64,000 nt of DNA from Aspidapion aeneum. Its lineage: Eukaryota > Arthropoda > Insecta > Coleoptera > Brentidae. A model generated the notes under the pieces. The model was not told the origin of the DNA, searched no databases, and was given only the letters and a program-made list of their open reading frames with translations. Location of the stretch: positions 176,940,438 through 177,004,437 of the forward strand of contig OY755038.1 in NCBI GenBank assembly GCA_963576565.1. The letters are read 5' to 3'. Made by a program: the position numbers and the translations under genes. Shown in pieces: positions 43,316 through 53,529 of the stretch; within the stretch, counting starts at the first letter, position 1, and each line of letters begins with the position of its first letter.

Positions 43316-43368
43316 TTAAAGTAATTCAGCAGGAGTCAGCGCAGCCGACTCCTGCTGAATTACTTTAA
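43316..43368. repeat. Perfect 22-bp-arm hairpin right of the (GGTTC)n array
   Basis: Arms 43316-43337 and 43347-43368 (TTAAAGTAATTCAGCAGGAG...) around AGCGCAGCC. Pairing continues imperfectly outward: GGTTTGGTTTTAGGTTAGG on the left and AACCTAATCT...CCAAACCGAACC on the right. Confidence 0.85.
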
Positions 43369-43923
43369 AACACAACCAACCTAATCTAAGATCGACCCAA
43401 ACCGAACCAAACCGAACTGCTGAATTTCTGTAAATCATCATTATCATAATTGTTTCTGCATTTTTTTCATTATAAATGCTCAATAGTCGATTTTGGACGA
43501 TTTTACGGAGTCAAAAATGCGCGACAAATTAAAATGTTGGAGCAAAATGTAAGGTCGAACGTTAGATTTCAAAAATATGGTTTAACCATTTTTCTATGCG
43601 TAAATACATTTCTAAAAAACCATAACTTTTTATCGCCTCTTGCCAGACAGTTGGTCACCTTATTTTTGGCTAAATTACCATTTATTTAAAGCTCAGTCGA
43701 TTGTGAGCCGTCCCTCTCTTTCTCGAAATACGTCAAATAAAATCTTTCTATAGCAATTTGTATGAGTTTTTACTAATTTTTATATTTTGAAATTTCTAAA
43801 AAAAATGCGAAAAATCCGCATTTTTTTTTCTTGAAAACAGTATAAAACGACCTCAACTTATCATTAAAAAAAGAAACACCCATTTTCAAGCATCGAGGTA
43901 TAACGTAGTAGACCCAAAAGTAC

Positions 43924-44800
43924 TACTTAGGTATGCAAACAAAAGTTTTTTAAATTTTAAGGCTTGAGTCTCAAGACCAACTTAAGCTGAAATTTTCTTG
44001 ATTCCTACAGTTTTTACTGGTATTTTACGCACAGTAAATAATTTAGCTATGCCTTTAAAAATATTTCCAAGTGAAAAAAAATTAGTTTTTTGGCAAAGGG
44101 GCAATTGTTAGCGAAGTTACTAGACAAAACTAGACTAATACTTACGTTTGAACATATCGCACAACAGCTACAAAACCAAAACTATCGAACGTTGAACATA
44201 AATATAAATTAGTTGAATATAAATTATAAATTAAAATAAAAATTTCCAGAAAAATGCAATCCTAACCCACTTTTGTCTTTATCAAGCTTATTTCTTGTTG
44301 TGAAATGCAGAACTGACTGACGGTAGCGTTGCACAGTGGGCCAAATCAGATATCCAAATGCAATTTTTCTTGATAATACTAAATATTAACAAAACCAACA
44401 TTTTTTGAAAGAATGGAATAAATGTATGTTTATACGCCAAGGAAGTAGCTTGGGGAAGGGGGTAACCCCTCTAAGTTCAAAATTAGCCCATTTCAAACGA
44501 AATGAACATAATCTATCAGGGGCGCCGACCAAGTCCACAAATAACATGCGGACTCGGCCTTCCTTCTCTGTTTTTTCTAGAATTTTAGTGACATAATTAA
44601 GTGATTCATTATAAAAAAATAAGCTCTTCTAGAAAAAGAAAACATCGTTTTACTTTAATTGCTGTTTTTGTAGTTTAATAATAATATACAAATAGAATCC
44701 TACATAAAAAGTATAACTGCCTGTATTTCTATGGGAAGGGGTAAACAATAAACCTACCACAATCTGCCCCCCGTCCGATATCATAAGGACTGAAGATTTT
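43924..44800. other. No gene; possible hAT fragments
   Basis: CAGGGGCGCC (near 44518) and GGGGAAGGGGGTAACCCC (44453) look like pieces of hAT-type ends. No complete element or gene. Confidence 0.3.
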
Positions 44801-44801
44801 T

Positions 44802-44997
44802 GAAGTGTAAACTTCTTTAGGCGCGTTTAGCAGTTTTTGTGGGTACTGAATTAAACTGAGCCGTCAGGCTCGGCAATGTAACGCTCATTCGGGTGAAGTC
44901 GGCTCGAGTCGACTGTGAGAGGAACATTCAGCGAGCGACATGATGATGCAGATGAAGGCCAGTATTATTAATTTCGCCTTGTTGAAGTTTACACTTC
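44802..44997. mobile_element. MITE with GAAGTGTAAACTTC termini
   Basis: Left GAAGTGTAAACTTCTTTAGG and right (complement) GAAGTGTAAACTTCAACAAG are inverted and each is itself palindromic (GAAGT..ACTTC). 196 bp, with a more G/C-balanced interior. No clear target duplication. Confidence 0.65.
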
Positions 44998-45197
44998 TGC
45001 CGTGTGGTCTTAAGCACACACAATAATTTTTTATTTAATGATATGACAACTTTGTAAAAGTCACTTTTGCATTTGGGTGGGGGAATGTGTCCACGATCAA
45101 ACATAACAGGTATTTTCCTAAATAAACCAGATCACGTTTTTATTTTCCATAAGTAAAGGCTCAACGAAATCTTTATGGTTAAATATAAAAGATAGAT

Positions 45198-45416
45198 CAG
45201 TGTCCTTTTCTAATACAAAAAATGTTTTTAAAAAGAAGAAACATTCTGTGCCGTTGTGGAACTTGTGTTCCAAAATAAGACAAGAGTTGCAACAATGTTT
45301 TAAGAAACTTGTAGGACTTAAATATGTGTTTCAAACTTATGTATGTTTTACTTAGTACACAGTTTTTTTTGTACTGAATTTCTAATTCAAATCGGATCAT
45401 ATACAATTTTTTATTT
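45198..45416. other. No recognised feature
   Basis: AT-rich between two MITEs. Confidence 0.3.
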
Positions 45417-45940
45417 ATACAAGGTGTTTAAGTTATTGTAACTCAAAAAGTTTATATAAACATAGACACGCAAACGCTTAGTTTTCGAGATACAGGGTGT
45501 TAAAATTTCATATATTTTTTAGTTTTTTGTTTATAGCTCGTGCAGTTTTTGAGATATGCAGCTCAAATTTAACACGATAGTAAAAATCTAGAAGGTTATA
45601 CTTTTTCAGGGCTCATGTCACTTTTTTCCTAGGATATTTTTTTGTTGTAAGCCACTGGTAGATTCTAAAACAAGAAATAAAATCCTTGTTTCGTTTGCAA
45701 ATTTTTTTGTCTCTTGCAATTTTTTCGCATCTCTAACCGTTTATAAAAAAGCTTTTGCGCCAAAGACTGCTATCATCAAAATAAAAAATGCTTCGGTATG
45801 GCATGGCGGCTATATCAAAATAAACAAAAAATATTTTCTCGAAAATTAAGCGTTTGTAGCCCTATGTTTATATGAACTTTTTGTCTTAAAATCACTCAAG
45901 AAATTTAATACTAAAATTATGTTATTGAACACCCTGTATA
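45417..45940. mobile_element. MITE with TACA(A/G)GGTGTT termini (TA target site)
   Basis: Left TACAAGGTGTTTAAGTTA, right AACACCCTGTA. Further inside, GTTTATATAAACATAG and AAACGCTTAGTTTTCGAGA are matched in reverse near 45840-45885. TA flanks both ends, as in Tc1/mariner-type MITEs. Confidence 0.7.
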
Positions 45941-47330
45941 TATGGGTCTGAGTGGAAGAGCGTGCTAAACAAACGATTTTTTTTTTCTAATAGTGCCTAA
46001 TTTTTCTCAAATTTTTGTACGCCGCGACATTTTTTTCATTGAATATTTTCTGTCATGAGCACAATAAGGTTAATGGGTATATGTATGTATGTAATGTAAA
46101 TGTATTTTTTTGCAATACTTATTTTGGGTACTAGCAGGTGGAGCCCATCTTCAGTAAACTAATCTAGCCTACCTAAACTATATCATACTCGTCCCCCTTG
46201 TACGAGTTTCCTTATATCTTCCATTACTTAAATCTTTTTCCGATCTAAAAATTAAACCTATTAAATGAACGGACAAGTCGCTCCCCTCGGTGGCGCAATA
46301 GTCTAGGTACTAATTGTAGGCTAGGCTACAAATGTCCGCCCTTTTTTTGCATTGGTTCGGTTAGGTTTATGACTTTTGACCTAATTAGTCCATTAAACAA
46401 GTGTTTACTACTTTAGACATTATTTCATACATATGAAAAATGACCGATAGTTTTAAAAAGTAGACAAGTATTTGTAAACATAAATATTATTTTTCAAATT
46501 AAATCAAATCTTTATTATTTTTCCGTACAAATTGTACATAAAGAATGGGGGTTAGGGAATAACTGTACTAAAACATTAATTAAAAGTGGTTTGGTTAGAT
46601 ATTATTAAAAAAAACTTTAATTAAGTACATGTTTGCATTTTCACTAATATAACAATATAACCATCAAAATGGAGTTATTTTTATTTTATATTTGGATTGC
46701 CTTAAGAGTTTGACTTTGGAGCAGTGATTAAATTTAAAACTAAACCGATTTTAAAGGAAAAAAACAATTATACCCACATCCCAGCCAAAGCTATCAGGTA
46801 AAAACTATAAATAATCTAAAAATGCGGAATTATTTTTAACATTGCATACATGTGACATTCTCTTTAATTTTGTTTTAATAACTGCCTTTTTAAATTAGTA
46901 GTTTTGTAACCGTGTAACCAAATTGAATATAAATGTTCCGTCAATTAAAACAAATAAGTTGTATAGTTTTAGCGTATAGTAGCCATCTTGAATTTTAAAA
47001 AAAGCCGTATTAATCTTTATTTGCATTTAAAGCATTAAGGAAGGTATCGGTTTCTTATTGCAATTGCTTAATAACTAACCTAAAAAAATAACAATAGCCG
47101 GCTTCGCTGGTTCAGCCTGACTTGCACATGTCATAGCGGAAAAAAATCGCCTTAACAAGGGCTTATAAAACATGCCAAATTTCATTAAAATTGGTTAAGT
47201 AGTATCTGAAATAATCTTTATTTTATATTTGCGATCATTTTTGTTTAGTTGGATTGAAAAACTTATTTACTTTACATATATTTAAAAATTTTTTAAATCA
47301 GTACCTGGTCAAATATTTAGCTGCATTTCA
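45941..47330. other. No recognised gene
   Basis: AT-rich. 46290-46300 (TGGCGCAATAG) fits a tRNA A-box, but no B-box follows. Confidence 0.3.
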
Positions 47331-47507
47331 GGCTGTTTTCTGGGAGCAGATTATATCTGTCTCCGTCGCGACGTCAAAATTAGCCTCAAAACCGAGGCAA
47401 CCCTGACCGAAGCTGCAAATTGACAGTTGGTCTCTCCTCAGTAAACACCATATTTCATATTTCTTTTTCAGTTACCCACATCATCATTTCATCTCCTTCC
47501 ATTTTAT

Positions 47508-47564
47508 GGTTATGCTCGGGCTGAATGAAGCCTAATGAGGCAGAAACGCGTCCCCGTAGCTACC
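47508..47564 (+). ncRNA. Degenerate type-I hammerhead ribozyme-like motif
   Basis: Stem I is formed by GGT..GCTCGGG (47508-47520) and GTC-CCCG-T-AGC-T-ACC (47550-47564): CGGG/CCCG, GCT/AGC and GGT/ACC pair. CTGAATGA (47521) stands for the core CUGAUGA with one extra A. Stem II is GCCT-AATG-AGGC. GAAAC (47543) is the second core strand, followed by a minimal stem III (AC-GC-GT) and the GTC cleavage triplet. Short-stem-III hammerheads occur in insect repeats, including Penelope-like elements. The extra A and an A-A pair at the foot of stem II suggest it is inactive. Confidence 0.45.
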
Positions 47565-47920
47565 TTTACCTCTGAGGTCTTGCCCGTGAAACTTTTTGTT
47601 AAAAAATTTTAAGGCTAAATAAAATAAATGGATCCTTGACGGATCTGATACCTTCCCAGCAACCCTATTAGCATACTTCAAGTGAAGCCATGATATAATC
47701 AGCCTTGAAAATAGTTTTTTGTAAACATCTCAGAAACTAAGGTCCTAACGAAGTTTTTGGTTACAACACAAATTATTGAGCAAAATGTTATCTACTATAT
47801 TCCGAAAACCGCATACCTATTGATACGATGCTCCGTTAACAAGTTAGCATTTTTAAAATGTTTTAATTGTCAAAAACTTGTCATTAGCATTTGACCAAAA
47901 TCTAATCAGCTCGTTAGAGT

Positions 47921-49061
47921 GTCGAATACAATGGCGGCTGCTACAAGGAGTGTGCTCCCAAAATTAAACAACAAACAGTATTTTTAATTGATTTATTTAA
48001 AAAAAGTAAAATCTTTCCGTACGAGATGTCTAGTTTCTTTTTTTAGTCTGTGATTAACAAAACGCGATTAATTGGGTAAACTTTTTAAGCGTAAATAATA
48101 ACAAGCCGGCAGCACCGCGCGGGACAAAATTTCAATTTCACCCGTTTTTCAGCGGCTGGCTGTTCTCGCGCGGGGCGGGAGAAATGTTTGTTTTAGTTGA
48201 CGTCGGCCATATTCATCGTGCGAAAACGTTCGTTGCCGTTCCTACGTATTGCCGGTTCTATCCTTGTTTGTTTTGATTTGGAGTAGGTCAGTAGTTAAAA
48301 GCCTTGCCAGTCGCGTATATATTGTTTGTTTTTGTTTTTGTTTGTTTTTAAAATGGAAATAAATACCGTCGATTATGTAATTAACTGTGCAAATTGAAAA
48401 AACGTTGACATATGAACTTTAATTACAAATAAAATCTTTACGACCACATAGACCGGACTTAAAATCCTAAAAATTAACCAAAATTTTAGTGCAAATAATA
48501 AAAAATTATACGATGCTGAAAGCTGGTTGTGCGGTTGTGAAAAACAGAATGCTTTTTTTTGCTTTATTTGTCTTAATATGAATAATCCACGGATTGAGCC
48601 TGCGTGGGTGGCAAAGCGAATGTGTGATATCAAGCACTTTGTTAAGAAGGTAAAGACACAAAGTAAGTGCTACTTATTTAAATAACCACATAAAATTTTC
48701 TAGGCTAGGCAAGACTGATATTAGGTGCCAATTGAATAGTTCCTATAGGCAAAACATTACTAAATAGACATATAGTTAGTAGGTTAGTGGATTGTTTAAA
48801 ATTCTGTGGGATTTTTGAGGTTGCTCTACAGGGTTATGGTGAGTCTAAAACTGGTGCTAATCCGATCAGTTTGCGCAAGTAAAAGAAGGGCGAATATACT
48901 TTGTCTATAAACAAATAAACTAAAAACTACACCAAGTAGCTGCTTGTTTGTAAAATGGTAAAGTAAAATTGTTTAGGTAAGTTTATTTTATATCCTTTTC
49001 CATGCAATAGCCCCCCCCCCCCCCCCAATTTATAATGCCGCCAGCAGCCACTGGTCCAATA
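47921..49061. mobile_element. hAT element, ~1.13 kb, with an exon remnant
   Basis: The element 47929-49053 starts CAATGGCGGCTGCTAC and ends CAGCAGCCACTG, the inverted CAxTGG..GCTGCT ends of hAT. Flanking 8-mers GTCGAATA and GTCCAATA differ at one place. It split an R1 copy, so it is younger than that R1. It contains a G/C-rich stretch (48100-48190), one TTF-finger exon and a poly-C tract near its right end (49012-49026). Confidence 0.75.
48353..48651 (+). pseudogene. TTF-type zinc-finger exon of a ZMYM1-like hAT transposase
   Basis: From ATG at 48353 the frame starts MEINTVDYVINC and soon stops; in another frame 48455-48649 is open for 65 codons: GLKILKINQN, then KKLYDAESWLCGCEKQNAFF, CFICLNMNN, and PAWVAKRMCDIKHFVKKV. 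This matches the TTF finger at the start of ZMYM1-like hAT transposases: LKI, W(Y/F)D...WLCGCE..NALFCFPCLLF, W.K.G..D..H...K. The zinc-binding cysteines (CGC, CFIC) and the closing His are present; CFPC has become CFIC. The exon ends AAG-GTAAAG, a plausible splice donor. No RNase H-like catalytic part follows, so the element depended on another source of transposase. Confidence 0.75.
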
Positions 49062-49246
49062 CTATTTCACCTGAAAATTTTATGAACATCGGTTTAGCGA
49101 TTCAGGAGCTATCGTGTTACGGACAGACACACACACAGACAGGTCAAAATACACCCAAATAACACATTTTGGGCGTTATCTCAAATTTTTTTTCGTCGAA
49201 ACTAATACCTTCTCTAGCTATTGCTACGCGGGCTAGGAAGGTAAAA

Positions 49247-51200
49247 ATATAACACAATGGTAATTTAAGATTTATCATTTTATAATTTTTTATCAATTTT
49301 GACTTATCGACTACCACACACAAGTTATAGAGTATCTTGAATTGAATATTTTAGAAAATTGTTTTAGGTTTCTTTTTTTGGTTTTTCTTATTAAGCGAGC
49401 ATATGTGTGTCATTATGTAACATTAAAAAAAAGTAATCTTAAAAACGAAAGTTAGTTAAACAAACTTAGTATTTTTAAAAAATTTTCCAATTCTAAAAAA
49501 ATTCACTTAGGAAAAGTTTACCTCTTTTCGCCCCGAGTCGAATAGTCAAACAGTATTTTTTATTATTTCTCTTGAGCAGCCCGCAGCGGATTAAAACCAC
49601 AGATAGAGGATAAAACGAGATTGCTAATTTAGAACCTTTAAATAATAAATTTGTAATCTGTTTTTCTTAAAAAGGTTGCTTTTCTAATTGAGTCAAAGGA
49701 CACCCATACCCCAAACTAGAACTATATAGAAAGTTAAAAAGTTTATCATTTACTTCACACACCATCACTTCGTGGCACAAATCATCTAACTTTTATTTCC
49801 ATTTTTCCCTAAACCGAACATAGGAGGGTCAAAGGGAATTAACTTCCCCCCGAAATGTTTAGGACTAAAAAAAAAAGGAAATATTTAGTAATGATATGTA
49901 GTAGAGATATGGGCAATTCGCATTTTTTTATGGCAAAATTGGCCGATTGTTAAAATTTGCGCTTATAACACCTGAAAACATGCTCAAACTAAAGTTTGTT
50001 TAAGTATTCTATTTTCTAAAAAAGACTAAAATATTAACCGTATTTTATAGCTTGATAACACCAATAATTTTATTCATTTTAGCAGTTATGTTTTAAAGAA
50101 TATTACTTGATTTGGCTGCGAAATTCATCCAAGATTTGAGCAGCTGCTGAAATATATTCTGAATTTTTTGTCACTCAAAATAGGTTTTGTATCAAGAAAA
50201 ACCTAACCACCAAAATTTTTCAGAACGTCTGTCTATCTGGGACACGATAACTCAAAAATCAATAAAAATATTTTAGCCATTTAACTGTAAACGTGCCGAT
50301 TTTGAGAAAGAACTTATTAAAAAATAGTTTCAGAGGAATTTATTCATAGCTTTTTTTTAAAATAAAAGCAATAAGTTTATTGAAAATGTTTACTTAGTTT
50401 TATTTTCATCCATTTTGTAAAAAACGCAAAATTCACTCTTCAAGTTTTTTACTCCATTAACATTTTTTATATTTAACACTTCAAAAACTCTTTTATTTTT
50501 TTATTAGTTTTTCAAATTCAATGACCCTACCTAGTCAATAGTTTTGCACTTGAATTTATTCTTCTAGCTATCTATTTAGTCTGTAATTAGGCATGTGCCA
50601 AAATCGGGGCATAATTTTGTTCTTATTAATTAAGGTAACGTACTGTTCACACATTGATTGAAAACTTCATGTTCAACAAAAATAAAGCTTCCCTGGCACG
50701 AATAACAACTAGGTCTTATAAATGGCTGTGCGCGCCATTTGTTTTTATTAAGCAGATCGAAACAAATCGCAGTACAATATTTAAAAAATTATATAACTTT
50801 TAGACCACAAAATATAATAAAATTGGACGTTGGATAAAATTCTTGCAACCTTTTTGTAATAACTAAAAATAATGTCAGAACTTTGGTTTTCGAGATATAG
50901 AAAAGAAGAGAAACGCAACATTAATTTTAAAACAATATTTTCCATTTCAATATCATTTAATTGGAAATGTGTTAGATCCGTCATACTCGGTTTATGTATT
51001 ATAATAGAAAGTGTGTGTGGTTCTTTAGCCTGATACACGTTAAATAAAGAAGCTCTCGTTAAAAGTGAAATGCTTACCAAAATAATATTACAAATAGATA
51101 ATACTAAACCTGTGTAACGGAGAGTTTCAACCAGGCGACTTACGTAGACTATTAAATTCCAAGCCTCTTGGTTCAGAAATTACGATAAAATACGAAATTT
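49247..51200. other. No recognised feature
   Basis: About 2 kb of AT-rich DNA. A 99-codon frame on the minus strand (50781-51080) is the only open stretch and shows no recognised motif. Confidence 0.35.
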
Positions 51201-51419
51201 GCATGCACTATCAGTACTTTCTAGCGACGATTGTCTCGCAGTAAATATAAAATATATAATAAATTTAAACAATATTTTTGAACTCTAGCTGGCAATGACA
51301 CGCTGCAAAAGATGATGCAAGAATTTCTGCAGTCAAATAAAGAGATCAAGTAAGAAATAAAGGACTCCAGGGATACTGTTTCTACAGAGATAAAAATTCT
51401 GAGAGAGAACAAAAAATAA

Positions 51420-51951
51420 AACAGATAAAACGCACAAATCAAGTTTAGAAGAAGAAATAATTCGCCTAAAGGGTAACCTTAATAAAATAGAGCGGGATAC
51501 AAAAAATATAAGCTAGTTTTCAACGAAATTTAAGAAAAAAACGAAGACTTAGAGGATCTGAAAACTTGTGTAGAAATAATTTACAAAACTTTAGAAGTTG
51601 ATTGAAATTCGGAATTGCCATCGTTTAGGAAAACTAGAGGGGATAGTCAGACCTTGCTCTTTGTAACTTGTGAGCTATTTTAGAAGAAAAAAAACTCCAA
51701 AAACTGGAATATTTGTATCCCCCGAATACACCCAAAAGGAATACGCTGACCGCAAGATACATAGACGGCACTTAAAAGAGTCTCGTGAAAACTGTAAGGA
51801 AGCGGAGATTAAAAGATACAAGTTGACAATCGAAGGAACGGAATTTACACCCGAAGATTTAAGAAAATTAGAAGAGCAAAAAGAAACTTTGAACCAACAA
51901 CTGGGAAACACTAAAGTGAATAAGCAAATCCTAGCAAGAGCCGTACTTTAA
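51420..51951 (+). pseudogene. LINE ORF1-like protein remnant
   Basis: The upstream part, with stops, reads EEEIIRLKGNLNKIERD, then a stretch resembling NCHRLGKTRGDSQTLLFV. The open part 51670-51951 reads FVSPEYTQKEYADRKIHRRH, LKESRENCKEAEIKRYKLTI, EGTEFTPEDLRKLEE. Coiled coil, then HRLGK...(R/L)..LVxF, then ...S.DYT..E...R..L......A........L.I.G..F is the order found in ORF1 products of several animal LINEs that bind the element RNA. It lies about 0.7 kb upstream of the ORF2 remnant in the same orientation, as expected for one element. Assignment rests on pattern and position. Confidence 0.55.
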
Positions 51952-52169
51952 GATCGGATAAATTAAAAAATAAACCTAAACTTTAAAAAAAAATTATTTT
52001 CTTTTAATATTTGTATGCTTATATTTTCTCAAATTTTGTTTGACTGTATCTACGTTTATCGGTTGTTTTATTTGATATTTTGATGTTTTTAAAATTGATG
52101 AGTTTATACTTTAAAAGGGCTTTTTATTTTCCTTGTTTTAAAAAAAGTATAAAATAAACTAAATTTTAA
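51952..52169. other. Spacer between ORF1-like and ORF2-like remnants
   Basis: AT-rich, with no reading frame. Confidence 0.35.
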
Positions 52170-52455
52170 TAATAGAGAATTATTGAAATACAGCCAGGCT
52201 ATAATTGTGCCAGGCACTATTTTGACTCATTCACATTAAAAACTGACAGTTGGTCCTTCAAAATTGACATACCAAAATCGAATTTAAAACTTTCGTCGTT
52301 TATTTTCAATTAATAAAAGAAGGGACTATTTATTCCGGTTCATATAGTAAATAAAGGCCGTATGTTGAAAGATCACAGCTGATATTACAATGTGAAGGTG
52401 TCAAAATTGAGCCTGGCACTATTATAGTCTGGCTTTATTTCAATAATTCTCTAAT
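52170..52455. mobile_element. MITE inserted in the LINE
   Basis: Left TAGAGAATTATTGAAATACA then GCCAGGCTATAATTG; right is its complement (TATAGTCTGGCTTTATTTC, AATAATTCTCTA). 286 bp. The word GTGCCAGGC is conserved in both arms. Confidence 0.75.
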
Positions 52456-52639
52456 TTTACATACATATAATTGTAGTTACTTATAAATATTATTTCCCTG
52501 ATCGACACTTTAAAGTTTTTCCACGTAGCACCGTTTTTTTTGCTTTTTATTCCATTTCTCCCGTGGTTTGCACTCTGTCTTTTTCACGCTTAACTTGTGG
52601 ATGCTTATATACAGCAGCTAAATTTTAATTTACAAAATA

Positions 52640-53270
52640 CGATCACCAGTAATGCAGAAAGTCTAAATAAACAGCTTCAACTAAAGTTTTTAAAAATTTT
52701 CCATGCAAATGTTCAGAACATAAGTAGCAATTTAGGGAGAGAGATTTGCAAAATTGTAATCTAAATTTTGATATGGTGGTAAATGGTACTATCGGAGAGT
52801 TTTTCTGTTGGATGTGTTCGGTCAATTATGATTCCGGGCTATGACTTAATCGGCAATAATAGTCAATTTATTAAAAATGATGAATAAGGAGTTATGACCT
52901 CAAAGTCAATAAATCACTAATATAAAATATTAAATTTTAAAAACCGAAAATTACATTTAAATCCAGGATAAACTTGCGTTTTATAGATTCCTCTCTACTA
53001 ACAAGAATCAATGCCTTGATGATTTAAAAAACTATTTAAATCAATTAAATCATTTAGATACTGATTATCAAATACATAAATAGGTGATATTAATATTGAT
53101 ATTATAAAAGAGGACGAGTGCTCTAAAATTTATTTTAACTTAATGGCGGAGTTTAGTTCTTTATCGATGATAAATGATTACCCTGGATTTGATGGTAATA
53201 CAAAATCCTGCCACATATTTTTATATACTAATAAAAAAAATATATTATAATTTATACTTGAAACAAAAAC
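52640..53270 (+). pseudogene. LINE ORF2, endonuclease part
   Basis: Pieces in several frames: LKIFHANVQNISSNL (start of the AP-type endonuclease, NxQS-like), IMIPGYDLI, a gap with stops, LHLNPG and CLDDLKNYLNQL, then GDINIDIIKEDECSKIYF, NLMAEFSSLSMINDYPG and SCHIFLYTN. GDINIDI with the following Y.N.M...G..SLIN.YTR..G.SCIDHIF pattern is that of Jockey/CR1-type endonucleases. DHIF is changed to CHIF.LYT, so the catalytic His pair is damaged. Continuous with the RT remnant downstream. Confidence 0.7.
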
Positions 53271-53529
53271 GATTTCGGAGCATCCTCCTATAGGATAAAA
53301 AAAATCAAAAAATTCTCCAAATCAATCAAAAACTCTTTTTGTACATAAAAGGCTGGATTTAAATTGGCTTACCAAGAATGCTGCCAAAATAAATTGCTGA
53401 ACTTTTTCCAACTTGAATGAATGTGCCGTAAAACTGACAAGTGATATCATAAGGAAAGAAAACGTACTGATTGGATATCCCAAGGCCTTGTCAAGTCGCT
53501 AAATAGAAGGGATGAGTTGTATAAAAATA

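Larger units (their letters stand above)
41802..43923. mobile_element. ~2.1-kb element carrying the (GGTTC)n array, 8-bp target duplication
   Basis: The left end at 41810, GGTTCTACTACGTTATACCTCG, and the right end at about 43915 (CGAGGTATAACGTAGTAGACC) are inverted copies. Both sides are flanked by AAAAGTAC (41802-41809, 43916-43923). Inside lie a small MITE, two hairpins and the (GGTTC)n array. No transposase is recognised. The right part resembles that of the sequence after the telomere-like array at 11.6-12.6 kb. Confidence 0.65.
47621..49246 (-). mobile_element. R1 dispersed repeat, near full length, interrupted
   Basis: The reverse strand reads the whole R1: 49246 ACCTTCCTAGCCCGCGTAGC, the GTCCGTAACACGATAGCTCC block near 49110, then after an insertion (47929-49053) the remainder down to GATACCTTCCC / GGATCCTTGACGGATC near 47640. 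Confidence 0.8.

Noticed and set aside
42459..43368. Three overlapping long frames of (FGSVR)n
   Set aside because: They are the translation of a 5-bp tandem repeat, which stays open in every plus frame. There is no sequence complexity and no gene context.
46284..46350. tRNA gene or SINE head
   Set aside because: TGGCGCAATAG fits an A-box, but no B-box at the right distance and no cloverleaf could be drawn.
50781..51080. 99-codon minus-strand frame
   Set aside because: No motif, AT-biased composition typical of chance frames here, no neighbouring exon.
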